NCBI GenBank assembly: GCA_902474785.1
Contig: CABRXB010000010.1
Span: 1-12,427 of the forward strand
Length of the DNA: 12,427 nucleotides
Direction: 5' to 3'
Source: an uncultured Eubacteriales bacterium
GTDB taxonomy: Bacteria; Bacillota; Clostridia; Oscillospirales; Feifaniaceae
The number at the start of each line of letters is the position of its first letter. The first letter of the stretch is position 1. The position numbers were made by a program, and so were the translations under genes. Below are positions 6,254 through 12,427 of the stretch, piece after piece. The notes under the pieces are model-generated. The model was not told the DNA's origin. It ran no database searches and saw only the letters and a list, made by a program, of their open reading frames with translations.

Positions 6254-7937
6254 CAACCCCGCCCAAGCCGCGGCTGACGCCGTACGCCAGTCCATTCTTG
6301 ACGCCTACCGCAAGGCGGTGCAGTCGGGCGCGCTGCCCGACGGCGCGCCCGAGAACTTCGATGTCAGCGAACCGCGCGACAAAAACCACGGCGACCTGGC
6401 GGCCAACTTTGCCATGCTCTGGGCAAAGCCGCTTGGCATGCCCCCGCGAAAAATCGCGGAGATCGTGGTGGGCCTTGTGGACAAGCTGGGCGACATCGAG
6501 GACATGACCATCGCAGGCCCCGGTTTTGTCAACGTCACGCTGTCGGGCGCATGGTATGCCAAAACGCTGCGCGCCATCGACGAGGCCGGCGACGACTACG
6601 GCAAGACACAGGGCAACGCCGGCCGGAAAATGCAAGTGGAGTTTGTCTCTGCCAACCCCACGGGGCCCATGCACCTGGGCAACGCGCGCGGCGGCGTTTT
6701 GGGCGACACGCTGGCCTCCATTCTCCAGTGGACAGGGGCCTATGTCGAGCGCGAGTTTTACCTCAACGACACCGGCAACCAGATCGACCTGCTCGGCCGC
6801 TCGCTCGAGAGCCGCTACTTCGAGCTCTTTGGCGACACGCAGACCTACCCCTTCCCCGAGGACGGCTATCACGGCGACGATGTCACAGCCCATGCCAGGG
6901 AGTTTGCCGCGCAGCACGGCGACAAACTTTTGCATGTGGACGAGACGCAGCGCCGCCAGGAGCTCATCGACTTTGCGCTGGAGCGCAACGTCAAAAAGAT
7001 GGAGGACGATCTGGCCCGCTACCGCATTGTCTACGACGTGTGGTTTCGCGAATCCTCCCTCTATCCCACCGATGTGGACGAGGCGCTGGCGCTCATGGAG
7101 AAAAACGGCGCCCTCTATGAAAAAGACGGGGCGCTCTGGTTTGCCGCCACCAAATTCGGCGTGGAAAAAGACGATGTGCTGCGCCGCGCCAACGGCTTTT
7201 ACACCTACTATATGGGTGACATCGCCTATCATCGCAACAAATTCCTCGCCCGCGGCTTCGACACCGTCATCGACATTTGGGGCGCCGACCACCACGGCCA
7301 CGCCGTGCGTTTCGCCTCGGCCATGCGCGCGCTGGGGCTCGACCCGGCGCAACTGCGCTTTGTTCTCATGCAGCTCGTGCGCCTCATGCAGGGCGGCGAG
7401 GTCGTGCGCATGAGCAAGCGCACGGGCAAGGCCATCGCCCTGTCCGACCTGCTCGACGAGATCTCTGTCGACGCGGCGCGCTTTTTCTTCTGCTCGCGCC
7501 AGAGCGACACGCAAATGGAGTTTGACCTCGACCTCGCCGTGCGGCAGGACAGCGACAACCCGGTGTACTATGTGCAGTACGCCCACGCGCGCATCTGTTC
7601 CATTCTCAAAAACCTGGCCGCCGAAGGCGTGACGCCAAAGCCGGTCGACGAGCTCGACTTTTCGCTGCTGTGCGCCCCCGAGGAAAAGGAGCTCATCCGC
7701 CATCTGGCGGCGTTGCCCAACCAGATCATCCTGGCTGCGCGCGACCTCGACCCCTCGCGCATGACCAAATATGTTACCGAGGCCGCCACCAGCTTCCACA
7801 AGTTCTACAACGCCTGCCGCGTGCGCGGCGAGGAGGAGCCGCTCATGCAGGCGCGCCTCTCGCTTTGCCGCCTCACGGGACAGGTGATCCGTAACGTTTT
7901 GGGCATTCTCAAGGTGTCCTGCCCCGAGAGAATGTGA
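6246..7937 (+). CDS. argS: Arginyl-tRNA synthetase
   Basis: ArgS charges tRNA-Arg with arginine, a class I synthetase. The 563-residue protein has the N-terminal arginyl-tRNA additional domain (~1-100, with KNHGDLAANFA), the HIGH-type motif HLGNAR (143-148) after SANPTGPM, FYLNDTGNQID in the catalytic domain, the KMSKS equivalent MSKRTGK (389-395), and a DALR-type anticodon-binding domain at the end (SDNPVYYVQYAHARI through SFHKFYNACRV to VRNVLGI-like IRNVLGILKV). Start 6246 was preferred over the in-frame ATG at 6231: GGAGG (6233-6237) lies at ideal spacing for 6246, and 6231 would place that site inside the gene. It overlaps the DUF1934 gene by eight bases. No T-box leader is seen in front of the pair. 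An unusually long open frame on the opposite strand is a GC-rich shadow. Confidence 0.97.
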   Translation: MPNNPAQAAADAVRQSILDAYRKAVQSGALPDGAPENFDVSEPRDKNHGDLAANFAMLWAKPLGMPPRKIAEIVVGLVDKLGDIEDMTIAGPGFVNVTLSGAWYAKTLRAIDEAGDDYGKTQGNAGRKMQVEFVSANPTGPMHLGNARGGVLGDTLASILQWTGAYVEREFYLNDTGNQIDLLGRSLESRYFELFGDTQTYPFPEDGYHGDDVTAHAREFAAQHGDKLLHVDETQRRQELIDFALERNVKKMEDDLARYRIVYDVWFRESSLYPTDVDEALALMEKNGALYEKDGALWFAATKFGVEKDDVLRRANGFYTYYMGDIAYHRNKFLARGFDTVIDIWGADHHGHAVRFASAMRALGLDPAQLRFVLMQLVRLMQGGEVVRMSKRTGKAIALSDLLDEISVDAARFFFCSRQSDTQMEFDLDLAVRQDSDNPVYYVQYAHARICSILKNLAAEGVTPKPVDELDFSLLCAPEEKELIRHLAALPNQIILAARDLDPSRMTKYVTEAATSFHKFYNACRVRGEEEPLMQARLSLCRLTGQVIRNVLGILKVSCPERM

Positions 7938-7944
7938 TTTTCAA

Positions 7945-7980
7945 AGGGCAGTCCCGCGAAAACGTTTCCGGGACTGCCCT
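7945..7980 (+). other. Strong hairpin between argS and the S41 peptidase gene
   Basis: AGGGCAGTCCCG (7945-7956) and CGGGACTGCCCT (7969-7980) form a perfect 12-bp stem, and GAAA/TTTC inside the loop can add four more pairs. It begins eight bases after the argS stop. No U tract follows on the plus strand, so it is not a canonical intrinsic terminator. It may be an attenuating, processing or mRNA-end-protecting structure that lets some transcription continue into the next gene, which has no obvious promoter of its own. Confidence 0.6.
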
Positions 7981-8006
7981 GAGCTACGAGAATTAAAGGA
8001 GACGCC

Positions 8007-9467
8007 ATGAAACACAAGCTTGGAAAACTGATGTCCGCTCTGCTCTGCCTTGCGCTGCTCTTTGGGGCCCTGCCTCTGACGGCGTTTGCCGACGAGGTGC
8101 GCGACTACACCAAATTCGAGCAGGTCTATGACCTGTACAAACAGTATTACTACGTCGACAAAGAGGAAGAGGCCATTTTGCTCGACACCATGAAAAAGCT
8201 GCTTGAGACAAACCCCGAGCTCTTCCAGGAGGTCATGAACGCGCTGATGAAGAGCGGCGACCCCTACAGCCGCTATGCCTCGCCTGAAAAGGCGCAGGCT
8301 GAACAGACCGCCAAGCAGTATGGCGGCGTGGGTATGACGGTGCAACAGCAGGAGGATGGCCGCATTTTGCTTGTCGAGCTCAATCCCGGCGGCGCCGCCG
8401 AGAGAGCGGGCCTTCAGATTGGCGACCAGATCACCGCCATCGACGGGGTCAATGTTCTCAACCTCACGGTGGAGGCGGCCGTGGAGATCGGCCGCGGCGA
8501 GGTCGACACCGAAGTGACCTACAGCGTCTACCGCGCGTCGACGGGCGAGATCCTCTCCTTCACCATGACAAGAGAGCAGCTCTCCACCGTCACTGTGACC
8601 TACGAATTCGAGACCGATGCACAGACCGGCGTGACCTATGCCTACTGCCGCATCAACGATTTCACCGGCATGTTGACCTACATCGAGTTTTTGGAGTTCA
8701 TCAAGGACCTTCAGGCAAATAAAGTCGACCGCATTCTCTTTGATTTGCGCGACAACCCCGGCGGCGACCTCAACATCGTGCTCGATCTCATCAACTTCCT
8801 GATCCCGGGCGAAGGGCACGTCATCACCACCGTGGTGCCGCGCGACGAGGCGCAGACACAGGAGTTTTTGACGACGGGGCGCGGCATTGAGACCGAGCGC
8901 ATGGTGATTTTGGTCAACGAGAACACGGCTTCGGCCGCCGAGCTCTTTGCCATCGCCCTGCAGGAGTATAAGATCGCCACCCTCGTGGGCAAGAAGACCT
9001 ACGGAAAGGCCATCGGTCAGCAGTATTTCGACTTGGAGGACGGCAGCGAGGCCATCATCACCGCCATCCAGGTCACCTCTCCCAAGGGCGTCAAATACAA
9101 TGGCGTTGGCGTGACGCCCGACCACGAGGTGGAAAACACCGAGGTGCCGCGCGAGCTGCCCGCCTTCATCCCCTTTTCGCACGACAACTATACGCAGGCC
9201 GTGCAGGGGGCTGACAACGAAGTGGTCAACGCTTTGGAACAGCGGCTGGTGCTGCTGGGCGTGATGCGGGAGGCCGACAGCGTGTTCGACGAGGACACGG
9301 CGCAGGCTCTTCGCATCTACCAGAAGAACATGGGCCTTGAGCAGACCGGCCTGCTCGATTTGACCACCTTCCAATCCATCACCGACCTTGTCAACGTGGT
9401 CAAGACCGTGCGCTATCTGCACGACGATCAGCTCGACAAGGCGGTGGAACTCATCACCGCGCCATAA
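8007..9467 (+). CDS. Secreted S41 C-terminal processing peptidase with PDZ and peptidoglycan-binding-like domains
   Basis: This is a Ser/Lys endopeptidase of family S41A (CtpA/CtpB/Prc type), which trims C-termini of exported or envelope proteins. It is 486 residues. Residues 1-28 are a signal peptide (KHKLGK, hydrophobic core, cleavage after AFA). The PDZ domain spans ~106-195 (GGVGMTVQ, NPGGAAERAGLQIGDQI). The S41 core has LFDLRDNPGGDL, the nucleophile Ser309 in ENTASAAELFA, and the general base Lys334 in KKTYGKAIGQQ. The 25-residue gap between them matches characterised members. Residues ~403-460 look like a PG_binding_1 domain (ALEQRLVLLGV, FDEDTAQALRIYQ, GLLDLTTFQSI), as in Bacillota CtpB-like enzymes. 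AAAGGAG lies five to six bases before the ATG. It follows argS across a hairpin and ends at an intrinsic terminator. The substrate is unknown; sporulation or wall maturation is inference. Naming it ctpA or ctpB would be guesswork. Confidence 0.94.
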   Translation: MKHKLGKLMSALLCLALLFGALPLTAFADEVRDYTKFEQVYDLYKQYYYVDKEEEAILLDTMKKLLETNPELFQEVMNALMKSGDPYSRYASPEKAQAEQTAKQYGGVGMTVQQQEDGRILLVELNPGGAAERAGLQIGDQITAIDGVNVLNLTVEAAVEIGRGEVDTEVTYSVYRASTGEILSFTMTREQLSTVTVTYEFETDAQTGVTYAYCRINDFTGMLTYIEFLEFIKDLQANKVDRILFDLRDNPGGDLNIVLDLINFLIPGEGHVITTVVPRDEAQTQEFLTTGRGIETERMVILVNENTASAAELFAIALQEYKIATLVGKKTYGKAIGQQYFDLEDGSEAIITAIQVTSPKGVKYNGVGVTPDHEVENTEVPRELPAFIPFSHDNYTQAVQGADNEVVNALEQRLVLLGVMREADSVFDEDTAQALRIYQKNMGLEQTGLLDLTTFQSITDLVNVVKTVRYLHDDQLDKAVELITAP

Positions 9468-9496
9468 CCGCCGCGCAAGGTTCGATCGCAAAAAAG

Positions 9497-9534
9497 AAGC
9501 CGTCGCCCTGTTGGGCGGCGGCTTTTGTCGTTTT
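9497..9534 (+). terminator. Intrinsic terminator after the S41 peptidase gene
   Basis: AAGCCGTCGCCC (9497-9508) pairs with GGGCGGCGGCTT (9513-9524) with one G-T wobble around a four-base loop, preceded by an A run and followed by TT, GTCG and TTTT. It lies 30 bases after the stop codon and would end the murI to S41 transcript. Confidence 0.85.
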
Positions 9535-9770
9535 CAGAAAAGGCGTTGCGTTGATTCAGTCAAGACGCCATGCCGTCCCGCCCGCGACCCTCCAGCCTTG
9601 GCAAGCCACACGCCTGCATCATGGACATCGAAAAAGCTCGATATTGTGCCTTATGTTACACCGGCCACACCGGAAGGGGATAACAGAGGCAGTCATGGCG
9701 CCCCGTGAGGCGCTCAAGCAAATTTCAACTAAAAAGACCATCACTTTATTAAAACCGCTTAAAAAACCTC
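9535..9770. other. Intergenic stretch without a convincing gene
   Basis: Between the S41 terminator and the HTH promoter no open frame has a ribosome-binding site or recognisable product. The stretch changes from GC-rich to AT-rich at about 9710. It contains a direct repeat CACCGG-CCA-CACCGG near 9660-9675 and small hairpins (for example GCGCC/GGCGC around 9700). No attachment site or insertion-sequence end could be identified. Confidence 0.5.
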
Positions 9771-9803
9771 TTGATATAACACCAAAATATGATATAATAT
9801 CAA
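9771..9803 (+). promoter_or_regulatory. Promoter with overlapping operator for the HTH gene
   Basis: TTGATA (9771-9776), a 16-base spacer and a perfect TATAAT (9793-9798) lie about 35 bases before the HTH start codon. The -10 box is inside a perfect palindrome TGATATAATATCA (9790-9802), and the -35 is part of another copy of the half-site TTGATAT (9771-9777). Three half-sites (TTGATAT, TGATAT, ATATCAA) thus overlap both promoter boxes, as expected for a Cro/CI-type repressor binding its own promoter. Confidence 0.65.
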
Positions 9804-9833
9804 CAATACGAATACGTGAACGGAGGTAAGACT

Positions 9834-10085
9834 ATGAACGAGAAGGGCATCATTCTGGCAGCGCTGGATGCTTGTGGGTGGAGCCGTGCAACGTTGGCAG
9901 AGAAAGCCGGATATGCTGGGCAGTCCTCGATTACCAATCGACTTCACGGGAAAAGCATGCGGGTTGACACCTTTGTAAAGCTACTGGACTTGATGGGGTA
10001 TGTGGTTGAGGTGAGAAGCAAATCCGCAAAGAATGGAAATGCTTGGATCATTAGTCGAGAAGCGTCAGGAGATGATGATGAATGA
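9834..10085 (+). CDS. Small Cro/CI-type helix-turn-helix protein
   Basis: This 83-residue cytoplasmic protein is a probable DNA-binding regulator. Residues ~3-60 fit the XRE (Cro/CI) fold: GIILAALDACGWSRATLAEKAG forms helices 1-2, GQSSITNRLHG the recognition helix, and MRVDTFVKLLDLMGY the following helix. The C-terminal part (EVRSKS... to an acidic GDDDE tail) matches the short single-domain type common in phages, integrative elements and toxin-antitoxin pairs of gut Clostridia. CGGAGG stands seven to eight bases before the ATG at 9834; an in-frame GTG at 9816 is less likely. The promoter has an overlapping palindrome, suggesting autorepression. The gene is visibly richer in A/T than its neighbours, hinting at horizontal origin. 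The next small ORF overlaps its 3' end and appears frameshifted. Confidence 0.8.
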   Translation: MNEKGIILAALDACGWSRATLAEKAGYAGQSSITNRLHGKSMRVDTFVKLLDLMGYVVEVRSKSAKNGNAWIISREASGDDDE

Positions 10086-10232
10086 GGTGTTTTTCGACCA
10101 AAACCTTGCTCGCCATTCTTGGTTACCAGAGAGCGTTTTGATATTCCAGATAGCACATTTCATGAAAATCAGCTTTTAAAAGGACCCAATTCAAGGCCAC
10201 GGTGTTGTGAGCCCGGGAGAAAAGAGCTATAA
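10078..10232 (+). pseudogene. Small frameshifted gene overlapping the HTH gene
   Basis: AGGAG (10067-10071) stands six bases before the ATG at 10078, which opens MNEVFFDQ and runs to a stop at 10177-10179. The more protein-like continuation is in the neighbouring frame: after a T run (10090-10094) it reads FRPKPCSPFLVTRERF, then DIPDSTFHENQLLKG, then SRPRCCEPGRKEL, stopping at 10230-10232. That frame has no ATG or GTG start of its own because the HTH stop codon blocks it. One extra T in the run would join start and tail into an intact ~50-residue protein. It may be a decayed gene, a sequencing or assembly homopolymer error, or a -1 slippage site. I do not recognise the product; its position makes it a partner of the HTH gene. 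Confidence 0.45.
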
Positions 10233-10339
10233 AAAGAACAGTTGTTAGCTCCCCCTATCATGTCTCCGATGCTTGTGCAGCCTCCCAAAAGGCAGGGGCA
10301 CAAAATCAACGCCGCAAGCGCACCTGCCTGTCTTACCAA
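10169..10339 (-). CDS. Possible small lipoprotein (weak)
   Basis: A 56-residue frame opens with TTG at 10339 after GGAAGGGGAATT and encodes a lipoprotein-like leader: MVRQAGALAALILCPCLL followed by the lipobox-like LGGC and then TSIGDMIGG. The mature part would be only ~35 residues. No promoter or homologue is recognised. It runs antisense into the end of the frameshifted small gene, and the open frame continues upstream without an ATG. It may be a chance open frame in GC-rich DNA; it is listed because the leader is striking and the interval is otherwise empty. Confidence 0.2.
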   Translation of the reverse strand: MVRQAGALAALILCPCLLGGCTSIGDMIGGANNCSFYSSFLPGSQHRGLELGPFKS

Positions 10340-10566
10340 AATTCCCCTTCCATATTTTCTTTCGCCTTTTGATGTACCATGTTTTTCTTCGATGATCCAC
10401 CCCAGGCTCACAGGGCGCGGCCTGTCTAGCCAGACTCCCCCTGTCTGCGGGCAGTCAGCCTTCAACAACTCCCGACAAAAAGCGTATCTTCGCGCACGCG
10501 CAGACGTATGCCCCGCGCCTAACGCGCAGATGTTCCAAATTTCCTGCTTCGCCGCTTCTTTTTCTC
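10233..10566. other. Gene-poor interval before the ferredoxin gene
   Basis: On the plus strand no frame here has a ribosome-binding site; the open frame that runs from 10242 into the ferredoxin is only an in-frame upstream extension. On the minus strand only the weak lipoprotein-like frame (10169-10339) is notable. The interval returns from AT-rich at the left to CT-rich, GC-rich sequence at the right. No terminator, repeat array or RNA gene was recognised. Confidence 0.45.
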
Positions 10567-10595
10567 TTGATTTTTCCCCGCCCAGCGATTACAAT
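10567..10595 (+). promoter_or_regulatory. Promoter for the ferredoxin gene
   Basis: TTGATT (10567-10572) and TACAAT (10590-10595) are spaced by 17 bases, about 60 bases before the ferredoxin ATG. In the leader, GCTG (10607-10610) and CC can pair with GG and CAGC (10625-10628) across a T-rich loop, a small hairpin just before the ribosome-binding site. Confidence 0.65.
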
Positions 10596-10652
10596 GAAAC
10601 TAGTAAGCTGACCGATTTTTTTGGCAGCCAACTTTTAAGGAGGTGCTTTTTC

Positions 10653-10823
10653 ATGGCATATGTGATCAACAGCGACTGTATCGCTTGCGGCGCCTGTGAG
10701 GGCGAGTGCCCCGTCAGCGCGATCTCCAACGGTGGAGACAAGTACGTAATCAACGCCGATCTGTGCATCGAGTGCGGCGCTTGCGCCGGCGTCTGTCCCA
10801 TGGGCGCTCCCGTCAAGGAGTAA
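10653..10823 (+). CDS. Clostridial-type 2[4Fe-4S] ferredoxin
   Basis: This 56-residue low-potential electron carrier would serve oxidoreductases such as pyruvate:ferredoxin oxidoreductase, hydrogenase or Rnf in anaerobic metabolism. Two complete CxxCxxCxxxCP motifs are visible: Cys9, 12, 15 and 19-Pro, and Cys38, 41, 44 and 48-Pro. This is the symmetrical pattern and length (~55) of clostridial ferredoxins, with no insertion between the second and third cysteines that would suggest an Alvin-type protein. AAGGAGG lies about ten bases before the ATG at 10653; the longer open frame upstream is not coding. It has its own promoter and a strong terminator, so it is probably monocistronic. It is also a likely client of the IscS/IscU machinery encoded in the left part. 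Identification is secure; the partner enzyme cannot be told from the sequence. Confidence 0.97.
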   Translation: MAYVINSDCIACGACEGECPVSAISNGGDKYVINADLCIECGACAGVCPMGAPVKE

Positions 10824-10843
10824 GTTCACCCTTTTCAAAGCCG

Positions 10844-10876
10844 AAAGAGCCTGTGCACAGCGCACAGGCTCTTTGC
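10844..10876 (+). terminator. Intrinsic terminator after the ferredoxin gene
   Basis: AAAGAGCCTGTGC (10844-10856) and GCACAGGCTCTTT (10862-10874) form a perfect 13-bp stem with a five-base loop, followed by GCTTAT. The flanking A and T runs allow termination in both directions. It lies 20 bases after the ferredoxin stop and only 28 before the rsmI start, so rsmI depends on read-through or on a promoter hidden in the short gap. Confidence 0.88.
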
Positions 10877-10902
10877 TTATATACCACCCCAAGGAGGCCA
10901 TT

Positions 10903-11748
10903 ATGACCATCACCCCCGGCACCCTCTATCTTGTGGGCACGCCCATTGGCAATCTGGGCGACCTCTCCCCCCGTGCATTGGAGACGCTCTCCGGCGTCGA
11001 TTTCATCGCGGCGGAGGATACCCGGGTCACCGGGGCGCTGCTGGCGCGCTTCAACATCAAAAAGCCGCTTGTCAGCTACTATGAGCACAACCTGCGCCAG
11101 CGTGGAGAGCAGATTCTCGCACGGCTGCAGGCGGGAGAGAGCTGCGCGCTGTGCACCGATGCAGGCATGCCCGCCATCTCCGACCCCGGGTGCGACGTGG
11201 TGCGTCTGTGCCACGAGGCGGGGCTGCCGGTCGTCGCGGTGCCGGGGCCCTCGGCCGTGACGACGGCGCTTGCCCTCTCAGGGCTCGACACCGGGCGCTT
11301 TACCTTCGAGGGCTTTTTGTCGACCGCTCGCAAGAGCCGATTTGAGCATCTGGCTCTTTTGAAAAACGAGCGGCGCACCATGGTGTTTTACGAGGCTCCC
11401 CACAAGCTAAAGCGCACGCTGGCCGATCTGCTGGAGGCGTTTGGCGACAGGGAGATCGCCCTGTGCCGCGAGATGACCAAGCTGCATGAGCAGGTGCTGC
11501 GCACCACCCTCTCCGGGGCGATTTCCCACTTTGAGCAGACCGAGCCGCGCGGCGAATTCGTGCTGGTGCTCGCAGGGGCCGTCCCCTGCGAACAGCCGCC
11601 TGGCGAAGAGGGCATCGAGCAGGCGCTGCGGCAGGCTCTGGCGCAGGGGCTGTCGGGGCGCGACGCCGTCAAGCGCGTGTCGGAACAGTGTCGCGCGCCA
11701 AAAAACCAGGTCTACGCCTGCTACACCGAACTGACAAAAGACGATTGA
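10903..11748 (+). CDS. rsmI: 16S rRNA (cytidine1402-2'-O)-methyltransferase RsmI
   Basis: RsmI uses S-adenosylmethionine to 2'-O-methylate C1402 in the decoding centre of 16S rRNA. The 281-residue protein is the normal length for this tetrapyrrole-methylase-fold family. Visible motifs are GTLYLVGTPIGNLGDLS (6-22), AAEDTR, SYYEHN, ALCTDAGMPAISDPG, VPGPSAVTTALALSG, FEGFL and FYEAPHKL, and a C-terminal helical part ending in CYTELTKDD. AAGGAGG (10891-10897) lies five bases before the ATG at 10903, which is preferred to the in-frame TTG at 10873 inside the terminator stem. No distinct promoter is seen between the ferredoxin terminator and this gene, and no clear intrinsic terminator follows. Confidence 0.96.
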   Translation: MTITPGTLYLVGTPIGNLGDLSPRALETLSGVDFIAAEDTRVTGALLARFNIKKPLVSYYEHNLRQRGEQILARLQAGESCALCTDAGMPAISDPGCDVVRLCHEAGLPVVAVPGPSAVTTALALSGLDTGRFTFEGFLSTARKSRFEHLALLKNERRTMVFYEAPHKLKRTLADLLEAFGDREIALCREMTKLHEQVLRTTLSGAISHFEQTEPRGEFVLVLAGAVPCEQPPGEEGIEQALRQALAQGLSGRDAVKRVSEQCRAPKNQVYACYTELTKDD

Positions 11749-12395
11749 AATGAAGGGGCCCCTGGCCGCTGTTGAACTGACGCGGCGCGGCGGGCGAGGG
11801 CAAGCCGGCATGGTTTTCACAGCGGGAAACGCTCACATCCTTAAACCTTCGTGCGTTCCCCCCTGCTGACGTCATTTGCCCGCTGGCACAATGTGCTTTG
11901 GAAGGACAAATGCGGCGCCGGCCATCGTTGCGCGCCTCTCACCTTCTTGCAAACCCATCTTCTGCAAGCTTTTCGTGCGCGCTTTTTCTGCGCATTGGTT
12001 TCTCATCTTTTCCGGCGCATTCAAGCAGTCCACAACGTTCAGGCGATTGCTCCTCTCGCCCTGCCCGCTTTCATTCCTGTGCGCAATTGCCGCGCCTTTG
12101 CTTTTATCATTTCTCACGCTTTTCCTTGGCGACCCGCCCGGCTCAACGCTTGAAGGTGCAAGCCATCGCTTGCGGTTCGCCCCTGTGCAAACCAGGCCCA
12201 CGCCTCCCCGCGCGCGCTGTCCGCGACCCGCCCGGTGTTGCCTCACGTCTCTCACGCCCACCCTGTGGCGGCGACCCTTTTCGCGCGCCATCTGTCGCGC
12301 CCAAACCCCGTGGCGCTCTGCGCAGCCTTTTCGGAAAGTTTTCCGGGCGCGCGCGTTCATTCCAAAACGGGGTTTTATTTGGCGCGCGCATCGTG
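11749..12395. other. Long intergenic region without a convincing gene
   Basis: About 650 bases follow rsmI. Open frames on both strands (for example plus 11876-12400 and minus 11872-12360) lack ribosome-binding sites, have odd composition and resemble no family I know. The plus strand is conspicuously pyrimidine-rich from about 11935. It contains GCGACCCGCCCGG twice (12129-12141 and 12223-12235), GCGACCC again at 12271, TCTCACGC twice (12112-12119 and 12250-12257), and hairpins such as TGCGC/GCGCA (11976-11994), CGGAAA/TTTCCG (12332-12345) and AAAAC/GTTTT near 12364-12376. No tmRNA, RNase P, SRP or 6S RNA signature was recognised. It may be a long leader, an unrecognised RNA or degraded sequence. 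Confidence 0.5.
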
Positions 12396-12401
12396 TATAA
12401 T
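12396..12401 (+). promoter_or_regulatory. Perfect -10 box facing the right edge
   Basis: A perfect TATAAT lies 26 bases before the window end, reading rightward. No good -35 stands 16-18 bases upstream (only T-rich TTTTAT-like sequence), so it is a tentative promoter for a gene outside the window. If it is the main promoter, the long region before it is upstream control sequence rather than transcribed leader. Confidence 0.4.
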
Positions 12402-12427
12402 ACTTTTGTAACGTCAGGAATTATCAG

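Noticed and set aside
6159..7799. 546-codon open frame on the minus strand
   Set aside because: It lies antisense to argS, which has all its catalytic motifs. Its His/Val/Gly-rich composition is the usual shadow of a GC-rich gene, and it has no recognisable domain.
7941..9491. 516-codon open frame on the minus strand
   Set aside because: It is antisense to the S41 peptidase, whose signal peptide, PDZ domain and Ser/Lys pair are intact. The reverse frame has no known motif.
10242..10652. Upstream extension of the ferredoxin frame
   Set aside because: It is simply open in frame. The ATG at 10653 has AAGGAGG and yields the exact clostridial ferredoxin length, and a promoter lies inside the extension.
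11876..12400. 174-codon plus-strand frame and the overlapping 162-codon minus-strand frame (11872-12360)
   Set aside because: Neither has a ribosome-binding site, recognisable domain or natural composition; the plus frame runs through the closing -10 box.
1..12427. CRISPR array, tRNA or rRNA genes, transposase or integrase
   Set aside because: No regularly spaced repeats, no cloverleaf with a T-arm signature, and no recombinase motif were seen in reading both strands. This is a by-eye negative, not a computed one.

Overview
The window looks like chromosomal DNA from a GC-rich anaerobe of the Bacillota, class Clostridia, probably near the Oscillospirales/Ruminococcaceae. Four things point there: strong AGGAGG-type ribosome-binding sites, a 56-residue clostridial 2[4Fe-4S] ferredoxin, a DUF1934-argS pair, and an iscS-iscU-mnmA sulfur operon without the proteobacterial hscA/hscB/fdx genes. 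The genus cannot be fixed from the sequence alone. No tRNA, rRNA, CRISPR array, transposase or integrase was seen.

Left part (1-3449, minus strand). rnhA (RNase HI) has its own good promoter. Next comes an apparent operon of iscS (cysteine desulfurase), iscU (Fe-S scaffold) and mnmA (tRNA 2-thiouridylase), which supplies sulfur to Fe-S clusters and to tRNA wobble thiolation. The TATAAT box in front of iscS sits inside a near-perfect 17-bp palindrome, a candidate operator. A hairpin lies between iscS and iscU.

Middle (3450-9534, plus strand). A divergent promoter region leads into a secreted protein with an N-terminal stalk-like domain and a NodB-like polysaccharide deacetylase fold whose catalytic residues appear lost. 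murI (glutamate racemase) follows with its own promoter, then a DUF1934 protein overlapping argS (arginyl-tRNA synthetase), a strong hairpin, and a secreted S41 C-terminal processing peptidase with a PDZ domain and a peptidoglycan-binding-like tail, closed by an intrinsic terminator. Three of the products (NodB-like, MurI, S41 peptidase) bear on the cell envelope.

Right part (9535-12427). A small AT-richer islet carries a Cro/CI-type HTH gene whose promoter overlaps a 13-bp palindrome (likely autoregulation). A second small gene overlaps it and appears broken by a one-base frameshift in a T run. After a gene-poor stretch come a monocistronic ferredoxin gene with promoter and terminator, then rsmI (16S rRNA C1402 2'-O-methyltransferase). 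The last ~650 bases hold no convincing gene but do hold repeats, hairpins and a terminal TATAAT box facing a gene outside the window.

Most of the window is ordinary housekeeping. The parts deserving a second look are the iscS operator, the Cys/His-rich IscU tail, the degenerate NodB protein, the HTH islet with its frameshifted partner, and the unexplained final intergenic region. I do not see a clearly new multi-gene system.
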